From: Undaria pinnatifida
Lineage: Eukaryota; Sar; Phaeophyceae; Laminariales; Alariaceae
Length of the DNA stretch: 64,000 bases
Reading direction: 5' to 3'
Assembly (NCBI GenBank): GCA_012845835.1
Contig: JABAKD010000003.1
Location: 3,771,171-3,835,170, forward strand
Below the pieces are notes generated by a model, which was given only the letters and a program-made list of their open reading frames with translations, was not told the DNA's origin and ran no database searches. Position numbers and translations under genes: made by a program. Below are positions 33,310 through 45,445 of this stretch, in pieces. Numbering within the stretch: position 1 is the stretch's first letter; each line of letters opens with the position of its first letter.

Positions 33310-33653
33310 GACGCGTGCTACGACAGAGGTGCACCACGTTTTTTACAAGGTTCTTCTCAAATTGGGAGCTTAACCCGTTCACAACTGGAACCCCTTTTTG
33401 GGGAACAATTTTACTTAAAGTTAATATAGGGAGGGACTGGGGGGCTCTGAAGGGGTCAAGACCACCACCAAAAACTGATTTGGAGAAAGATGAAACGGCT
33501 ACGACGTACTGGATCGAAAAATCCCATGGCTTGGGTACCCAACGAATACATATAAAAAATGGCGTATATTTTTCCATCGATTTCGGGTCAAAGGAACGGA
33601 GTCATTCCGAAACCATTCCCGAGGAAAAGTGATACCCATATCGTAGCGCGCGT
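33310..33653 (+). mobile_element. M1 MITE containing a nested 82-bp MITE
   Basis: The left end is GACGCGTGCTACGACAGAGG and the right end ATATCGTAGCGCGCGTC. Without the insertion the element would be about 258 bp, matching other M1 copies. The insertion is at the conserved GGAGCTTAAGACC site of M1. Confidence 0.88.
33374..33455 (+). mobile_element. 82-bp piggyBac-like MITE inserted in M1
   Basis: It is preceded by TTAA (33370-33373) and followed by TCAA (33456-33459), a duplicated TTAA with one substitution. The M1 copy at 39312-39567 has the unoccupied site GGAGCTTAAGACC with a single TTAA. The sequence is homologous over its full length to 6174-6255. Confidence 0.9.
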
Positions 33654-34544
33654 CCGACGCCGAGAGTAACAGGCGTTGAACCACAATAATAGACACGCTT
33701 GTGCGTTTTGTATGCGCCGGTTTGGCTGAACGTTTTACCGGCGAGACCTTTTAAAGTAACAATAATGCATACAGTATACTGTTCTGTTCCACACCCTGGG
33801 GCCACTTCATGTTCTACTGTCCCTGGTCGAGGTCACCGAGACGTGACCGGCCTGCTTCCTTCACCGATATATTTTTCATTTCATGCGGTGGACAAAACAC
33901 ATGTAACTTGTTGTGTGGATGATATTTGCTTGCGCGGGTTGGTCTGCACCGATAATCACTGCCATTGACACAATGTGAGCGTGAACCAATCGTGACGTTC
34001 ACGAGGATTGGTTTTCGAGATGCGTTTTTCAGGCAATGAGCTCCAAGGGAACACTCAGTACGTGTCCGGTGGTGCTGGCATGATTCAGGGTAGGGCCTAA
34101 TGGGATGACCTATACTCGGAGTCGGTTTGCTCGCGCGGCCCACCTCATTCGGGACGTTGGATGCGCGGTGGCAGCGGACCAAATGAGAGGTCTTGGTGTT
34201 GATTATGAACTATTATTATCCATTATAGTATGGTTGCGTGCAGCCCAATACATATTCACAACCAAGACACATGGGTAGTCTATAGAGAGACGATAAAATT
34301 CCAAAACTGGCATAGACTATATGTTGAACGCATCCCATTGGAATCCACCTACAGAACCAAACATTCCATAGCAGGCATGTTTCCAGCGGGGTGATTGGCA
34401 TCCTGAAAATACACTCCACCTAAAGATATTCGTCCAATAGAACAGAGAATTTCCTATTTTCCAAATATGAAGCTCCGTTGCAGTACTCGTACGTGAATCA
34501 CACCTCCGTAGATTACGTGAACATACCGCTCATCATCCACACTG

Positions 34545-34925
34545 CAATTACTAGGGTTTTTAGGGCCAAAATGCTACTAGGGTCGGGGGGTCACTCTTGG
34601 GTCCTCTTGCGCTGTGGCTCGGAGTCAATCGCGCCAGTGACAACCCCGTGTTCCGTTGCGGCCTTACGCCTCGGTGCTATCTATTTTTTGTGATATGAAC
34701 CAGCAACGAATGGTTAGCTACGCAGCCCCCATAATAACGCCTAAATGATTTCTGTCAGCGAGGTGCAGAGTCACTCTCTTGCGAGTAAGAGTGGTAGTAT
34801 GATAGTATGCATAATATGAAAGCTCAAACCTCGTATAAAAAATGCGGGTACGATACTGCAGTGATACTACGACGATACTGCGATGATACTGCGATGATAG
34901 AGTATGATACTACAAAATCGTAGCC
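34545..34925 (+). repeat. F2 element
   Basis: The order is GGGGGGTCACTC, GGCTCGGAGTCAATCGCGCC, TTCCGTTGCGGCCTTACG, GGTTAGCTACGCAG, GTCAGCGAGGTGCAGAGTCA, a GATACTGCGAT microsatellite and a right end AATCGTAGCC. Confidence 0.75.
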
Positions 34926-34929
34926 TTAG

Positions 34930-36580
34930 TCGTAGGTGGCCAACTGGAATCTTTCCCCCGAACGGCCTATATATAACATGAACCGTATATGCAAAACGCG
35001 CAGCTCCAAACATGCATGGATGGGCAGAATGTCAATCACCATTTCTGTACACAAAAGTTGAACTCACAATCTCACAACACGTTCGTCAAAATTTGGTGTT
35101 TTCAAGCGCGTTGCATTATGCCAGTTAGTTAGTGATGTCCTTGTGACAATATGTAAGTAAATATTGTACGCTATGACTCTCCGATAACCCGATCAGTGCA
35201 CGATGCACGACAACAACCAGTATTATAACGTCCTGTTGAATTCGTATAGATCGCGAGAAGTTGAGCTAGACTTTCTCGAAAACACCCGACGAAACGCTAG
35301 AGTCATTCCTAATCAGGTACATATGTCGTGTACAGAGATAAATCAGCAATCGGGAGTCAAGGTATAGCCAAGCAATCGCTCCCAACCTATCGAAAGTATA
35401 TCGTACTCGTACAGAGAAAATCGCCACGCATTACCTTGCGTTACACATGCATACGCCTAAAATTAGACATGCCCTTGACAGGGCGTATGAAGGAGCCACC
35501 ATTACGAACGTTCGTAACGGTACAACTGCCTGAATATACGTGCTATGGTTACTTGAAGGAAATAGCCAACAAGGTACCCGGCACTCTTCTCCGCCTTGCA
35601 AGTAAATGCAATTTTTTCGCGACCGTTCACTATAATTATAGGTGGTGCGAGAAGGATTGGTCAGAAAACCGACGAGAAGGGTAGCCGACCCTCTTCTCCA
35701 CCACGCACGCTGCCGCCACCGCACGGCAACCACATACATTTCCGCCAGACAGACGCTACAACGTTGCTCGTAGGAGGACGAAAGTACCATCACCAATGTG
35801 GGTTGTGGTTTTGAGGTCCAGCTCGTTTTCACTTCCGATGACCTACTTCACTCCACCGCCGTGACGGGCCTATCCATATGCACGCTTCGGCAGATTCCAC
35901 CCATATGCACGTGTTCGTCCAATTCACCCCTTAATGCCACAATATCATTCGAACGAACTTATTTTGCGCTACTATACAGCTCCTCCCGACCCACTCAACT
36001 TCGCTCAGCCGGGATAACCACCTGGTACCTCGGCCTCAGGGGACCGTTCGCGCTAGACCTGCCCCCCACGGGAAAACCAGCAATTAGCCCCCAGACAACG
36101 CAAGTCCTTCTATATTCAACTAATGCACAACAGAACACTCTCGTTTTCCGTATCTAATCTCTGAGACGCACAAGAATGTCGCAAACGAAAACAAGTCATC
36201 CAGGAGGTGTGTTTCGCGGTTCCATGTTGTCAGCGTGGGTAGCGACGTTTCTACCTCCTTTCCGGGCTGCTACCGGCAGCTCCATCGTGTATGTGCTACG
36301 GAAATATATGATCTTAAATACAGGAGCCATAGTAACCACTAGGTACACAAGGATATACTATTGTATGTTCGTGCACGTATTATTATGAGAGATATACCCC
36401 ACGCACGAACGGCGCGTGCAGGATCAAAAATATTCTACTGCTTCAACACAGCCAAAGAAGTGCCGGCACAACATTTGCGTCGTGTTGCCAGCAATGGCCT
36501 GAAACGAGTACAGAAATAAGTTATTTTTTTTCTCCCAGTATACTCACGCGTCGCGCTGGGCAACTATTCACCAACGCCCT
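34930..36580. other. No gene recognised
   Basis: Open frames at 35328-35684 and 35798-36157 are unusually long for this window (118 and 119 codons) but show no recognisable family or domain and I do not call them genes. Confidence 0.4.
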
Positions 36581-36584
36581 TATC

Positions 36585-36871
36585 ATAAGCTTGTACTTTC
36601 CAGCTTTTGGATAAGCCGTGTCTCCCCTCTCCCCCCCCGGTTCTCGCCTTCAATGTATATCGCGCATAGAGTTCAGCAATCCCACAGGTTGTCGATTCTT
36701 TATCCATGGTTGCTAAGTCACACCCTCGCGCGCTTTCCGCAAGTCAAATTGTGCACAAGAAAAAGCCCTCTTATGAAATCACGCGAGAATGCACTCGAGG
36801 GAGGGCTCGAATTCACAAACCGGACCTTTGACGGGCTCGAGGGTAACCTGATACGCCACCGGGGCGACCGG
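36585..36871 (-). mobile_element. tRNA-derived SINE, copy without poly(A)
   Basis: On the minus strand it starts CCGGTCGCCCCGGTGGCGTA, has the A-box-like GGCGTATCAGG, and runs to AAAGCTGGAAAGTACAAGC. The poly(A) seen in the other copies is lost. Confidence 0.85.
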
Positions 36872-36897
36872 ATAACACTAGCCAGTGTGGGCGGCTC

Positions 36898-37147
36898 ATG
36901 CCACGATATAGGTGCACACCACTTTATTTTTGAGACTCCTAGCTTTAAAAGGTTCACCTGCCCCCACCCCTAAAAACTTCTTTTGAGATAATTGAGATGG
37001 CAGCCCGCTGACCAAACACGCGACCTAGGCATACAACATTCATTTTGCAAATCAAAAGCAAGAGTGATACATTCGGACCATTTGGGTAGACCCGTCGTTC
37101 AGGAAACAAAAATGGCTCAAAAATGCCTACTGCTGTCGTAGCACGCC
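36898..37147 (+). mobile_element. M1 MITE, decayed termini
   Basis: It begins GCCACGATATAGGTGCACAC and ends CTGCTGTCGTAGCACGCCCC, with GACCCGTCGTTCAGGAAAC inside. It lies about 25 bp from the SINE head. Confidence 0.7.
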
Positions 37148-39311
37148 CCCCTCATGACTCAATCAGACAACAAAGGCAACTACTAAAAACACTGCGGTCA
37201 TGCGTGACATCAAGTATACCCCCCCTCGCGTCACCCTTAAGATTACAAAACAGAGTAAAAACAGGCCATGCTCTTCCAGTTGTACCGTTACGGTATTCCT
37301 TCTTTCCCAGCTCGTACGGTCTGCCCCTCACTCTGATAGTTTACACGTGCCTCGCGTCCTGCCACCATTTTGTTCCACGTTATCAAATCTGTCCGTTGCC
37401 AGGTGCGGCCCACACGGGTGCCACCAAGGTCAACGGCCTCCGTCGCCCTAAGACTAAAAAACAAATGAACTATGTTGCTAGTACCATCGAATAGGCGTGC
37501 CGTCCTCTCCCCGCCGTACAGTTGCCCAGTTTTCGGGGGTATGCCCTCAGGAGTTTGACCCCCCCCCCCCCCCCCCCCCACCATGTACCATTCATTGACA
37601 AGTTAGAATCATCCATCACTAAACTACCCCAGCTTTCCCGTTGATACTCTCCATCTTGACCACAAAATCACCCCCCCCTTTACTCTGGCTAGGGCTATCC
37701 GGGAAATTAGTACAACCCCCCCCCCTCATTCTAAGAATACAAAAAATATTGTAGATGGCCATTCTACACGTTTCATTCCAACAGACGTGGTCTTTCCCCG
37801 GCCGTACGCTCGCCAAGCTTACTCTCACAGTGCAACCACAAGGGCTGCCACACTTCCCGTCCGCTATCATGCCGTCTTCATCTCGTTGGATGGCGTTCGC
37901 CCCCCTTCGCCCCTTTCCCCGGGATCGAATCAGGCTACCGTCCCCACCCCCCACACCTGACAACCACGATTACAACCGAAACTTTTTTTTTAACGAATCT
38001 TAAATATATGGGTAAGACGCATGCTGCCATCGACAAATTTTGCGTGTGCGTACGTACGCCTGCATGCTATTAATACACGCCGTTGAATACTCTACTACCT
38101 AAAGCTTTGCGGAAGGCCACAAATAAAACAAATTACGAGTAAAATGAAATATATCAGTCGGTTTTACAGGCGGGTACATGTTAAAATCGATTGGAATACA
38201 CATCTTGACAAAAGGAATTTTCGAAAAAGGCCATACAAACTTCTAACTGCCTACACCAAATGGTACCAAACCGTCTACACACTAGCTATTCCTATGATAC
38301 ACTCTTGAGACTGCGTAGTTCCCCCGCGGAGCATTCGCGTAGGTAAACGCAAAACTCATAACATTAACCCTCGATATAGACGCCATAAGTTCTTCGCATC
38401 GCGAAGGGTTCCAAAACATATCTACAAACGGCGCTTCTTGCAACGCGGGAGGTGGCAAGGGCTCCATTTTCAACGTCAACGGTGGTATCCGTCGCGACGC
38501 TGGCGAAAGACATGGTTCTCGGCGCGGGAAGATCGGAAGGGTCCACACGCCCCAAGCATGTAGTTTTGATCTTAACGTGTGATAGGCGCGAAAGAATCGC
38601 TAGCCGCAATATCAGCAACGTTCACGGCGCAGCTGCTCCCTAAGCGTATCTAAAACTAACAATCGTTTGTTGGGGTTAGCGTCCAACTGGACGCAGGCTA
38701 TCGTCGCCTTCACAACGCGAGAGACCCGAACGCGTCCACAAAACTGTCACGTGAGCACCCTCTACAACGCGAAAGATCCAAAACAATCCTCGAATAGGTC
38801 GTAAGTATCCCACACGTTCGAAAGTGCCGAAAAGCCGTAAAGGCCTGCGCAACTGGGGCCTGTTCCCGGCCAAAAGCAACCGCCACCTTCCCAATGCGAC
38901 AAGTTTGAAAGGATTTACAACCCGTCGAGGGGAGATTCAGATAGCTGAAATCTGCCGGCAGTCGCGGGTTGTTCCTTGACGAGAAAAGCTAACTGGAAGG
39001 TGTCACAGTGGATGTTGTTAACCCTGTTGCAACGAACCAAAAGATCGTGTCTGCTCTTTCCTGATGGGTATCATCACTACAACATTTCGCGTTGTGAAAA
39101 GTGTGAAAGTGTGAAAAGGGGGAAATGATTCACAGTCCAAACGATCGCCCTCTGGGCATTGTTTCAGAGCAAAAGAAAGCGTCTCCGCGTGGGTCAAGGC
39201 AAACAAAAGGTGCATGCAACATTTCGTGTCTGCAGTGGGTTCAAAAGTTACCCGTCACCTGTCACAGGCCGTGCATTCCATCTACCCTCACAAGGTGAAA
39301 GATTCGAAACG
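37148..39311. other. No gene recognised
   Basis: Overlapping open frames at 37619-37963 and 38282-38618 lack recognisable domains. C tracts occur at 37559-37580 and 37710-37726. Confidence 0.4.
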
Positions 39312-39567
39312 GACGCGTGCTACGATAGAGGTGTACCACTTTTGTTTTGAGGGTTTCCCTAAATTGGGAGCTTAAGACCTCCCGAAAACTGATTTGGACA
39401 AAAGCCAAACTTCTGCCCGTTGAAAAAACAATATCCCATGGCCAATCTCCACCAACAAGAATAATCATGCAAAAAAATGTCCTATTTCCGACGATTTTGT
39501 GTGGAGGAGCCCCGTCATCCAGAAACGATTCCAGACGAAAACTGCTGCCTTTGTCGTAGCATGCGTC
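39312..39567 (+). mobile_element. M1 MITE, reference copy with empty TTAA site
   Basis: The termini are GACGCGTGCTACGATAGAGG and TTTGTCGTAGCATGCGTC. The internal site GGGAGCTTAAGACCTCC is unoccupied and shows the pre-insertion state of the copy at 33310-33653. Confidence 0.9.
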
Positions 39568-39569
39568 CA

Positions 39570-42010
39570 CGGTCAAACCGGATCCGACCGTACTGGCGAA
39601 CCATCGTCATCAACAGACAGGGTCTGTTCCCGAGCGGAAGCAAGTGGTATCGTCGATGAGGAAGATGAAATCGTCGGGATAGACGTTGTTGTCGACCTTG
39701 TTGTCCACCGAGTGGTCCAACGTCGCGTATGACCCGTTGTAGAAAGTGTTCAGCTAATACATGGAGTGTAAAATATGTAGATTGGCGTTGAGGTCCATCC
39801 AGGTCCAGAAGACACGCCGGGAAGGAAAGTAATACGACAACAAGGTGGGTTCACGATGGGGACGGAGCCGAGGGGGGGGGGGGGGGTGGCTTACATGTCA
39901 GATGATCGACATGGAAAATATTGTAATTGTTGTAGCGTTTTGGTATTAATCTTCCTATCCACTTGGTACAGCTGCGATTTTGCCGTTGAACGCGCGGTTA
40001 GGGCCGTTCTTATCGGAGATGTGGATTTCCCAAAATTCTTCTTTTTTTTTTCGAGAAGTCCATGAAAAACGTCTGCGTTATTATCGAGCGCGGGTTTGGC
40101 TGTCTTTTTTTTCCTGATTTTTGAAATCCGAGCAATAAAGCAAGACTGCCATCCACACCAGCAGCCACGCGCGTCGTCACAGAGTCAGCATGAGCAAGCA
40201 TCCCGGGAGACCGCAGAGTAAAGCACCCAGGCCAAGTAGATTCGTGCAATCCGGCGACAGCATCCCCTGGTGTCGGGAACATGCCGAGGACAACGACGAC
40301 ACCAGCGATAGCTTTCTCATGTTTCTGCGCCTCGTGTCTGGATAATGGGAAAGGCTGAATCGTTGTTTCGTCCAACTCGACGATGAGTCCTCCGGAGGCC
40401 CAGGTCGTTTCCTTCCATCGGCCATAATGTTGGACCCTCTCTCCTCGTCAACGCTCAAAGCTACCCGACGGTCCCAGATTTGAGCCACGGCGGTTGTCGG
40501 AGCACTGCCTTCGAAATATTGGAATCGACGACAGGATTTCCTAATTTGTGATCGTCAACTTTTTCATTTTTTGCGGGGTTGAATACTTTCACAAATTGTG
40601 ACAGAACGCCTCCGTATTTCAAGACACATTTCAAATATGGAAATTTGAGAAAATTTGGAAATGTTTAACAAAAAATGGTCCCAGATAAGTACGGCCCCTA
40701 TAAATGGGTTACTATTAAAACGTAGACAAAAATGTGCGGCTCGATTCAGGAATCGATGCACGTTCTGCTATCAACAATGGGCTTACACGGGAGAAGTTTA
40801 AAATCCTCGTCCTTCGTATTCCACCCCCCTACTGGTTTGTCCGTGGCAATAACCCTTCTCAATACCTATTCCAAACTTGTTTGTCACCAAAATCGAGAGT
40901 TCGACTATAGAGGGGTCAAGATGAAAAAAGTGTATATGGTGCTGATCATGTTTACATGTACCGTCTCATATATATATATCGAACACACATGGCAGGAACC
41001 AATGCACGTTCAAAATACGAGCAACGCCTTACCCGGAAGACGTTGGAATCAGCGTAGCTCATCTTCCACGCCTCTGACTGTCCCGTGTAGATATCGTTGC
41101 TGTAGACGCTGTTCTCCCTCGGGTGGCCGTCTTCGTTCCCTTCTGCCTCTTGCTCATCGTTGCCCCTATCTGTTGATGTAATATGAGGATTGAGTCAACG
41201 GGATTTCGGTGGAAGGGGATGAGTGGTCCTTTGTGCGCCGGTTGGGGGTTCTCTGGGACAGTCGGGTCACAATAAACAACACCAACAACAGCAACAAGAA
41301 CAGGGCCATGGTATAGTGTCCTCAGTTGAACTGCCGAGTATATGTTAACCCGAGAGTGTCGGCCTGTACGTCGCTATTATACAGCCATAGACTTTGAAAA
41401 CATACTCGTAAGGCCGAATCACAGCAAAAACTATTTCTTGTTGGCGATGCATTTAGCCACGGAAACCCGCGCAGAAAGCTCCAGACTGGTGAGGAACATG
41501 GGTAGCCACCGGCGCGAGTGGATACGGAGTCATCCCACGGGGAAGGGGGGGGGGGGGGTGCATGCCTTGGGCCGAAACGTTTCTGACCTCGAGTGAGGAA
41601 CCTTATATTGATTGGTAGGCTATAGCTTCACAAATACATTTAGCTTGGGACTAGCAACACGCCGTAAAACCCGGTAGGCGAGGTTGCGCGAACAAACGCC
41701 TTCGAAGTCACACTTCGGGTGATGTTGATGTTGATGAGCTGGTCACGTTCGGAGCTCAGAAAATCCTGCTGGGCTCCCTAGCGTGTGGGATGACGCTACC
41801 CGCCGTTAAAATGGAGGTGCTACACGTTCATCCCTCGGTGAAGCTCTGACGTAAGGGAGGGGTACTCCTGTACTGTATCTGCCCCTGCCAATATTTGGGT
41901 ATGTTCAGTCGACGTGACGTGGATCGTGCTTTTGAATCTTCGGTGTCTGTAAGATCATGGAAGCAATGTCAGGTGGCTGTCTGATTCAAGACAAAAGCAG
42001 ACACCATCGA
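39570..42010. other. Mostly no gene recognised; one weak coding candidate
   Basis: Apart from the candidate at 40010-40447, I see short open frames, a G run at 39872-39886 and another at 41546-41559. Confidence 0.4.
40010..40447 (-). CDS. Possible coding segment, unknown protein
   Basis: A minus-strand frame is open from 40447 (after a stop at 40450-40448) to 40010. Its centre reads ETTWASGGLIVELDETTIQP, then HEAQKHEKAIAGVVVVLGMF, PTPGDAVAGLHESTWPG and RSPGMLAHADSVTTRVAAG. The composition is protein-like and free of low complexity between about 40430 and 40130. After that it turns into a basic tail that looks non-coding. I do not recognise a family. If it is an exon, its 5' acceptor could be near 40447-40385 and its donor near 40150-40130, but neither is clear. 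Confidence 0.28.
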   Translation of the reverse strand, partial: RGERVQHYGRWKETTWASGGLIVELDETTIQPFPLSRHEAQKHEKAIAGVVVVLGMFPTPGDAVAGLHESTWPGCFTLRSPGMLAHADSVTTRVAAGVDGSLALLLGFQKSGKKRQPNPRSIITQTFFMDFSKKKRRILGNPHLR

Positions 42011-42014
42011 TCGG

Positions 42015-42180
42015 TTATTATAAAAAATGAAAATACATTCACTCCAGCTGTGAGATCGAAGATTTCGTCGAAACTCATCTTTGCAAGCTGTGTGTGATAC
42101 TCCGATCGCGCGCATTACGAGTTGTGTTTCCTCATTAAAAATATAGGTCGGCGACTCCCCTTACAACTACAGTCGGTTAT
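42015..42180 (-). repeat. R1 dispersed repeat, right half
   Basis: On the minus strand it contains AAGATGAGTTTCGACGAAAT, TTCGATCTCACAGCTGGAGT, GCGCGATCGGAGTATCACAC and TAAGGGGAGTCGCCGACCTA. Confidence 0.88.
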
Positions 42181-42223
42181 TATATTATTAGATAATAACC
42201 CGGTCTAGGTAGGTACATCAAGA

Positions 42224-42295
42224 CGCATGCTACGATGGAGGTAGCACTTTTCGTCCGAAATGGTTGCTGAACAACGGGATGATATGCCATATTGA
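42224..42295 (-). mobile_element. M1 MITE terminal fragment
   Basis: GACGCATGCTACGATGGAGG followed by TAGCACTTTTCGTCCGAAAT matches the M1 right end in reverse. Confidence 0.65.
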
Positions 42296-42589
42296 CAAAT
42301 TCTCCCCAGTTTTGAAAATCTCCTCCATAACAATCAATCTCATTAATCAATCTCACACGCACTTCCCGTGGTGGTCATTCATTCTCGAGGAGCGATCCTA
42401 TCCGGACACGGGGCGTACTGAGCGTTTTAGTAGAGCATTCAGAAATAGACATCTGCCATATGATGCAATACGGCTGGATACCCACACATGCGAATGAATG
42501 CATGCTGTGTCGTGCATTAAATGTCCCATGACGGGCATTTTCTGTGAGCGAAGTCACACGCGTACATAGATACTACTATTCATAAATCT

Positions 42590-42881
42590 CCTCGGGGACC
42601 CACCCGTGTTTATGCCGTATATGGGCCAGTTTCGTTAGTTCGAGTTCCCGAGTGCGTACTTGTATAATTTCGTGCGGACTTTTTCTTGTGCACAAACTGA
42701 CCAGCGGAAAGTGCGAGAGTGTGAGTTGGCAACACTCGATGAATAATCGACGAGCAGTGGGATTGCTGAACCCTATGCGCGATGAAAATTGAAGGCAAGA
42801 ACCGAGGGAGAGAAGGGGCGACACCTGTGACCACGGCTCGTCCACAAGTTGGAAAGTACAAGGGTGGAAAAAAAAAAAAAA
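42590..42881 (+). mobile_element. tRNA-derived SINE with decayed head
   Basis: The body matches the 8991-9310 copy (AATAATCGACGAGCAGTGGG, TTGCTGAACCCTATGCGCGA, GACACCTGTGACCACGGCTC) and ends in 14 A. The first 30 or so bases of the head are lost or diverged. Confidence 0.88.
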
Positions 42882-43747
42882 TGCCGTACACTCCGCGTCA
42901 TTGCCGGAGCTAGTAGCCATTCGCGTTGGCCATTGTGACACGCGTATAGTAAGTCAAATCGACATTTATTTCTCGTTGGGGACTCACACATGTAAAAAGC
43001 GTACTCTGCGTCACCGCCAGAGCCCGTCCGGATGGTGTTCTCGTGCACCCTGTTCCTGTTTGCACCGTTGCTCCAACGAATACCCACTGCACGTAACCAA
43101 CAACGCACAAGGGATAATAAGGTAACAAACCACGCACAAGGGACAAGGCGTGCGTGCGGTCAGGGGACATTTTCGCTATTGAATACTCTAAGCAGGTAAA
43201 CTTGCCCCACTTAAACACTGCCCGAGAAACACATACGGGATACACCCAGAAACCAATCGCGCACAGATGCAAGGGGTCAGCGGACAGTTTCCCCAAAGAA
43301 AAAAATATTACATTTCAGCCGCACAGGAGCAGCCGCAGCGGACGTTTATATGTAATCTCCTTTGAATGTGGGGATTGATCATTGTCTTGAATCAGTGTGG
43401 CTTAGTCATATGGCGATGTATTGTTTTTTCTAAGGCCTTCATCAGTCGGCACGTGTTTGGTCTTGACGTGCTCCATATTATATATATATATATCTATCGT
43501 GCATCTAGGAAGTGTCAAACTTCGCCGACAGTACAGGCATCATGTGTTCACCTACTGTCTCGAACGTGTCAATACTTCTTCAGCGGAATAACCGTTGCCA
43601 CGTAGCTCAACACTGGCATACTTTGTCCTCAGGAGTGGTTCGATGAACACTTTCATGCTGTGTAGTTTTCCTGGAAAGTGATTTATACTGGCGCAAGTTA
43701 CCGTTAGTGACACGATGTTGCCTTCGAAAGTGGTGCTGCAAAGGACC

Positions 43748-43945
43748 AAAGCTACTGTAGGGGAGGCACCGCAATTCTCACTATCGGATTTGAGCTATAC
43801 TGAACTATCATACTTATCATACTATCATACTATCATACTATCATGCACCCAGGAGTTATCCTGTACCTCGCAAAGAAACAGAAGGGGGGGGGGGGTCACC
43901 CTCACGAATGATCCCGACCCACCGCAAAGAAAGGTCTGACATACC
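43748..43945. repeat. F2-related segment with CATACTAT microsatellite
   Basis: It contains GCTACTGTAGGGG, CATACTATCATACTATCAT at 43803-43843, then ACCTCGCAAAG and GGGGTCACCCTCACGAATGA. Its orientation is uncertain because F2 parts appear rearranged. Confidence 0.45.
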
Positions 43946-44313
43946 ACGTGTTTGCCGTCAACCTCCCCGCCGCAGCCTGGGTCAAAGGCTACTAACGTGT
44001 GCTGTCCTCGCGAAGTAGTGTCGTGTGCCCGCCGTGTTCAACGACAGAAGAGGCAGCAACGTTTTGTGTGAAACATGTTCTGAAGGATGTAAGGCCCTTA
44101 AACCAAAATCTGACCACAATGTCTCGGTGTTCAATTAAAAAAAAACTTGTTTTTGGTGGCGTATACCTAGAGACCATAGATGGGATTGTTCATCCGTTGC
44201 TCGTAGCGGTTTTACCTATTCTCCGTCCGAGCCAGTCTCCTCCGGGAGAGAGGTCCATAAAGGGTTAGGAGCTTCAGAAAAAAAAGGCGCACTTCTCCCG
44301 TGACCTTGGTCGT

Positions 44314-44440
44314 GACGTAGCCTACGGTAGAGGTATACTCATTTTTGGCTGGATGGTGGTTTCTGAATGACAAACCTCCTTAACCCAAAATCGTGGGAAA
44401 AAGGGCCACTTTTTTTGTCAACATGATTTCTGTTGTATGC
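44314..44440 (-). mobile_element. M1 MITE fragment
   Basis: GACGTAGCCTACGGTAGAGG followed by TATACTCATTTTTGGCTGGA and TCCTTAACCCAAAATCGT closely follows the reverse M1 copy at 45179-45445. Confidence 0.6.
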
Positions 44441-44509
44441 CTGTTCGCCATGGGAGTTTCCATCCAGGAGGTGCCTGTAGTGCAGTCCAGGGTTCTGACT
44501 GATTTTATG

Positions 44510-44790
44510 ATAGCCCCCCCCCCAAAAAAACCCGGCGATTTGCTTAACGAGCGTTTCATGGTGGCTACTCGACGCGAGGAAAGATGTTATGAAAAAACAT
44601 CTCCATTTATTTTCTTGTTTGCAAAGGACGATCGAACGATGACGTCGAGGTGGCCATGGGCACCGTATTTCAAGAGTTACGGCCGGGAGCTGGTTTCAAA
44701 ACCGGAGATTTCGTTAGAGAAAAGTTGGGGGGGCAATCGTAGGATTATTCTACTCAAAAATTCAGTGTTTGGCGGAGATCTCAACGCAGT
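44510..44790 (+). repeat. Repeat, uninterrupted partner of 59680-60360
   Basis: Shared in order with 59680-60360: CCGGCGATTT-GC-TAAC, CGTTTCATGG-GGCT, AGGAAAG-TG-TA-GAAAAA, then GAGTTACGGCCGGGAGCTGG, TTCAAAACCGGAGATTTCGT and GAGAAAAGTTGGGGGG. A 154-codon open frame crosses this repeat (44393-44857), but I regard it as chance. Confidence 0.8.
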
Positions 44791-45178
44791 TACGACTGAA
44801 AATATTTCTTGTACAAAATTACTTGAACTTATTTTGGGAGGGTTTTTGGGGCTCTAAGGGAGATAACCTCCGAAGGTAGGTGAGGAACGTCACAAAGAAA
44901 ATGGAGCACTTCTACCTTAGCGCGGAATGAGCTATTGTTGTCAATGTTCGACTTTTATCGCATTCCTTGTCCCGACTCGAGAGTGCGTTGATACGCTTTG
45001 CCAACACACTTGCCGAAAATGAAGGAGTTCGGATGTTGTGGGCTTAACTAACATTACATTTTGTGACACTTGTGGGTGAAGGAGTTGGACGCTGTGGTGC
45101 GCTAACCAACCATTTGTGACACTTGTGGTGCCCACCTGCAAAATTGATATTTGTACCGGTTTCGAATGCCAGTGTCAG

Positions 45179-45445
45179 GCGCGTGCTACGGTAGAGGTAT
45201 ACTCCTTTTATGGCTAGATGCCCTGGTTTCGGAATGACGGGGCTCCTTAACCCAAAATCGTCAGGAAAAAACAAAAATAATAGGCCATTTTTGCTTTGCA
45301 TCATGATTGTCGTCGTGTACGACCTAATTAATGTGCAGTTTTGTTATGTTATTTGAATCAATTTTTGGGAGAATCCTGTCTTAGGCTCCCAAATCGAGGG
45401 GTATTATTAGAAAATAAGTGGTGCACCTCTATCGTAGCACGTGTG
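45179..45445 (-). mobile_element. M1 MITE, reverse orientation
   Basis: The termini are GCGCGTGCTACGGTAGAGGT and ACCTCTATCGTAGCACGTGT. The motif GTCAG occurs just outside both ends and could be a 5-bp target-site duplication. Confidence 0.82.

Noticed and set aside
35328-36157. Two consecutive frames of 118 and 119 codons on the plus strand
   Set aside because: No family resemblance, and comparable frames occur on the other strand; left as non-coding.
37619-38618. Overlapping open frames, one with several Cys residues
   Set aside because: No recognisable domain, no convincing splice sites, and competing frames on both strands.
44393-44857. 154-codon open frame
   Set aside because: It crosses an M1 fragment and a dispersed repeat whose partner at 59680-60360 is not open in this frame.
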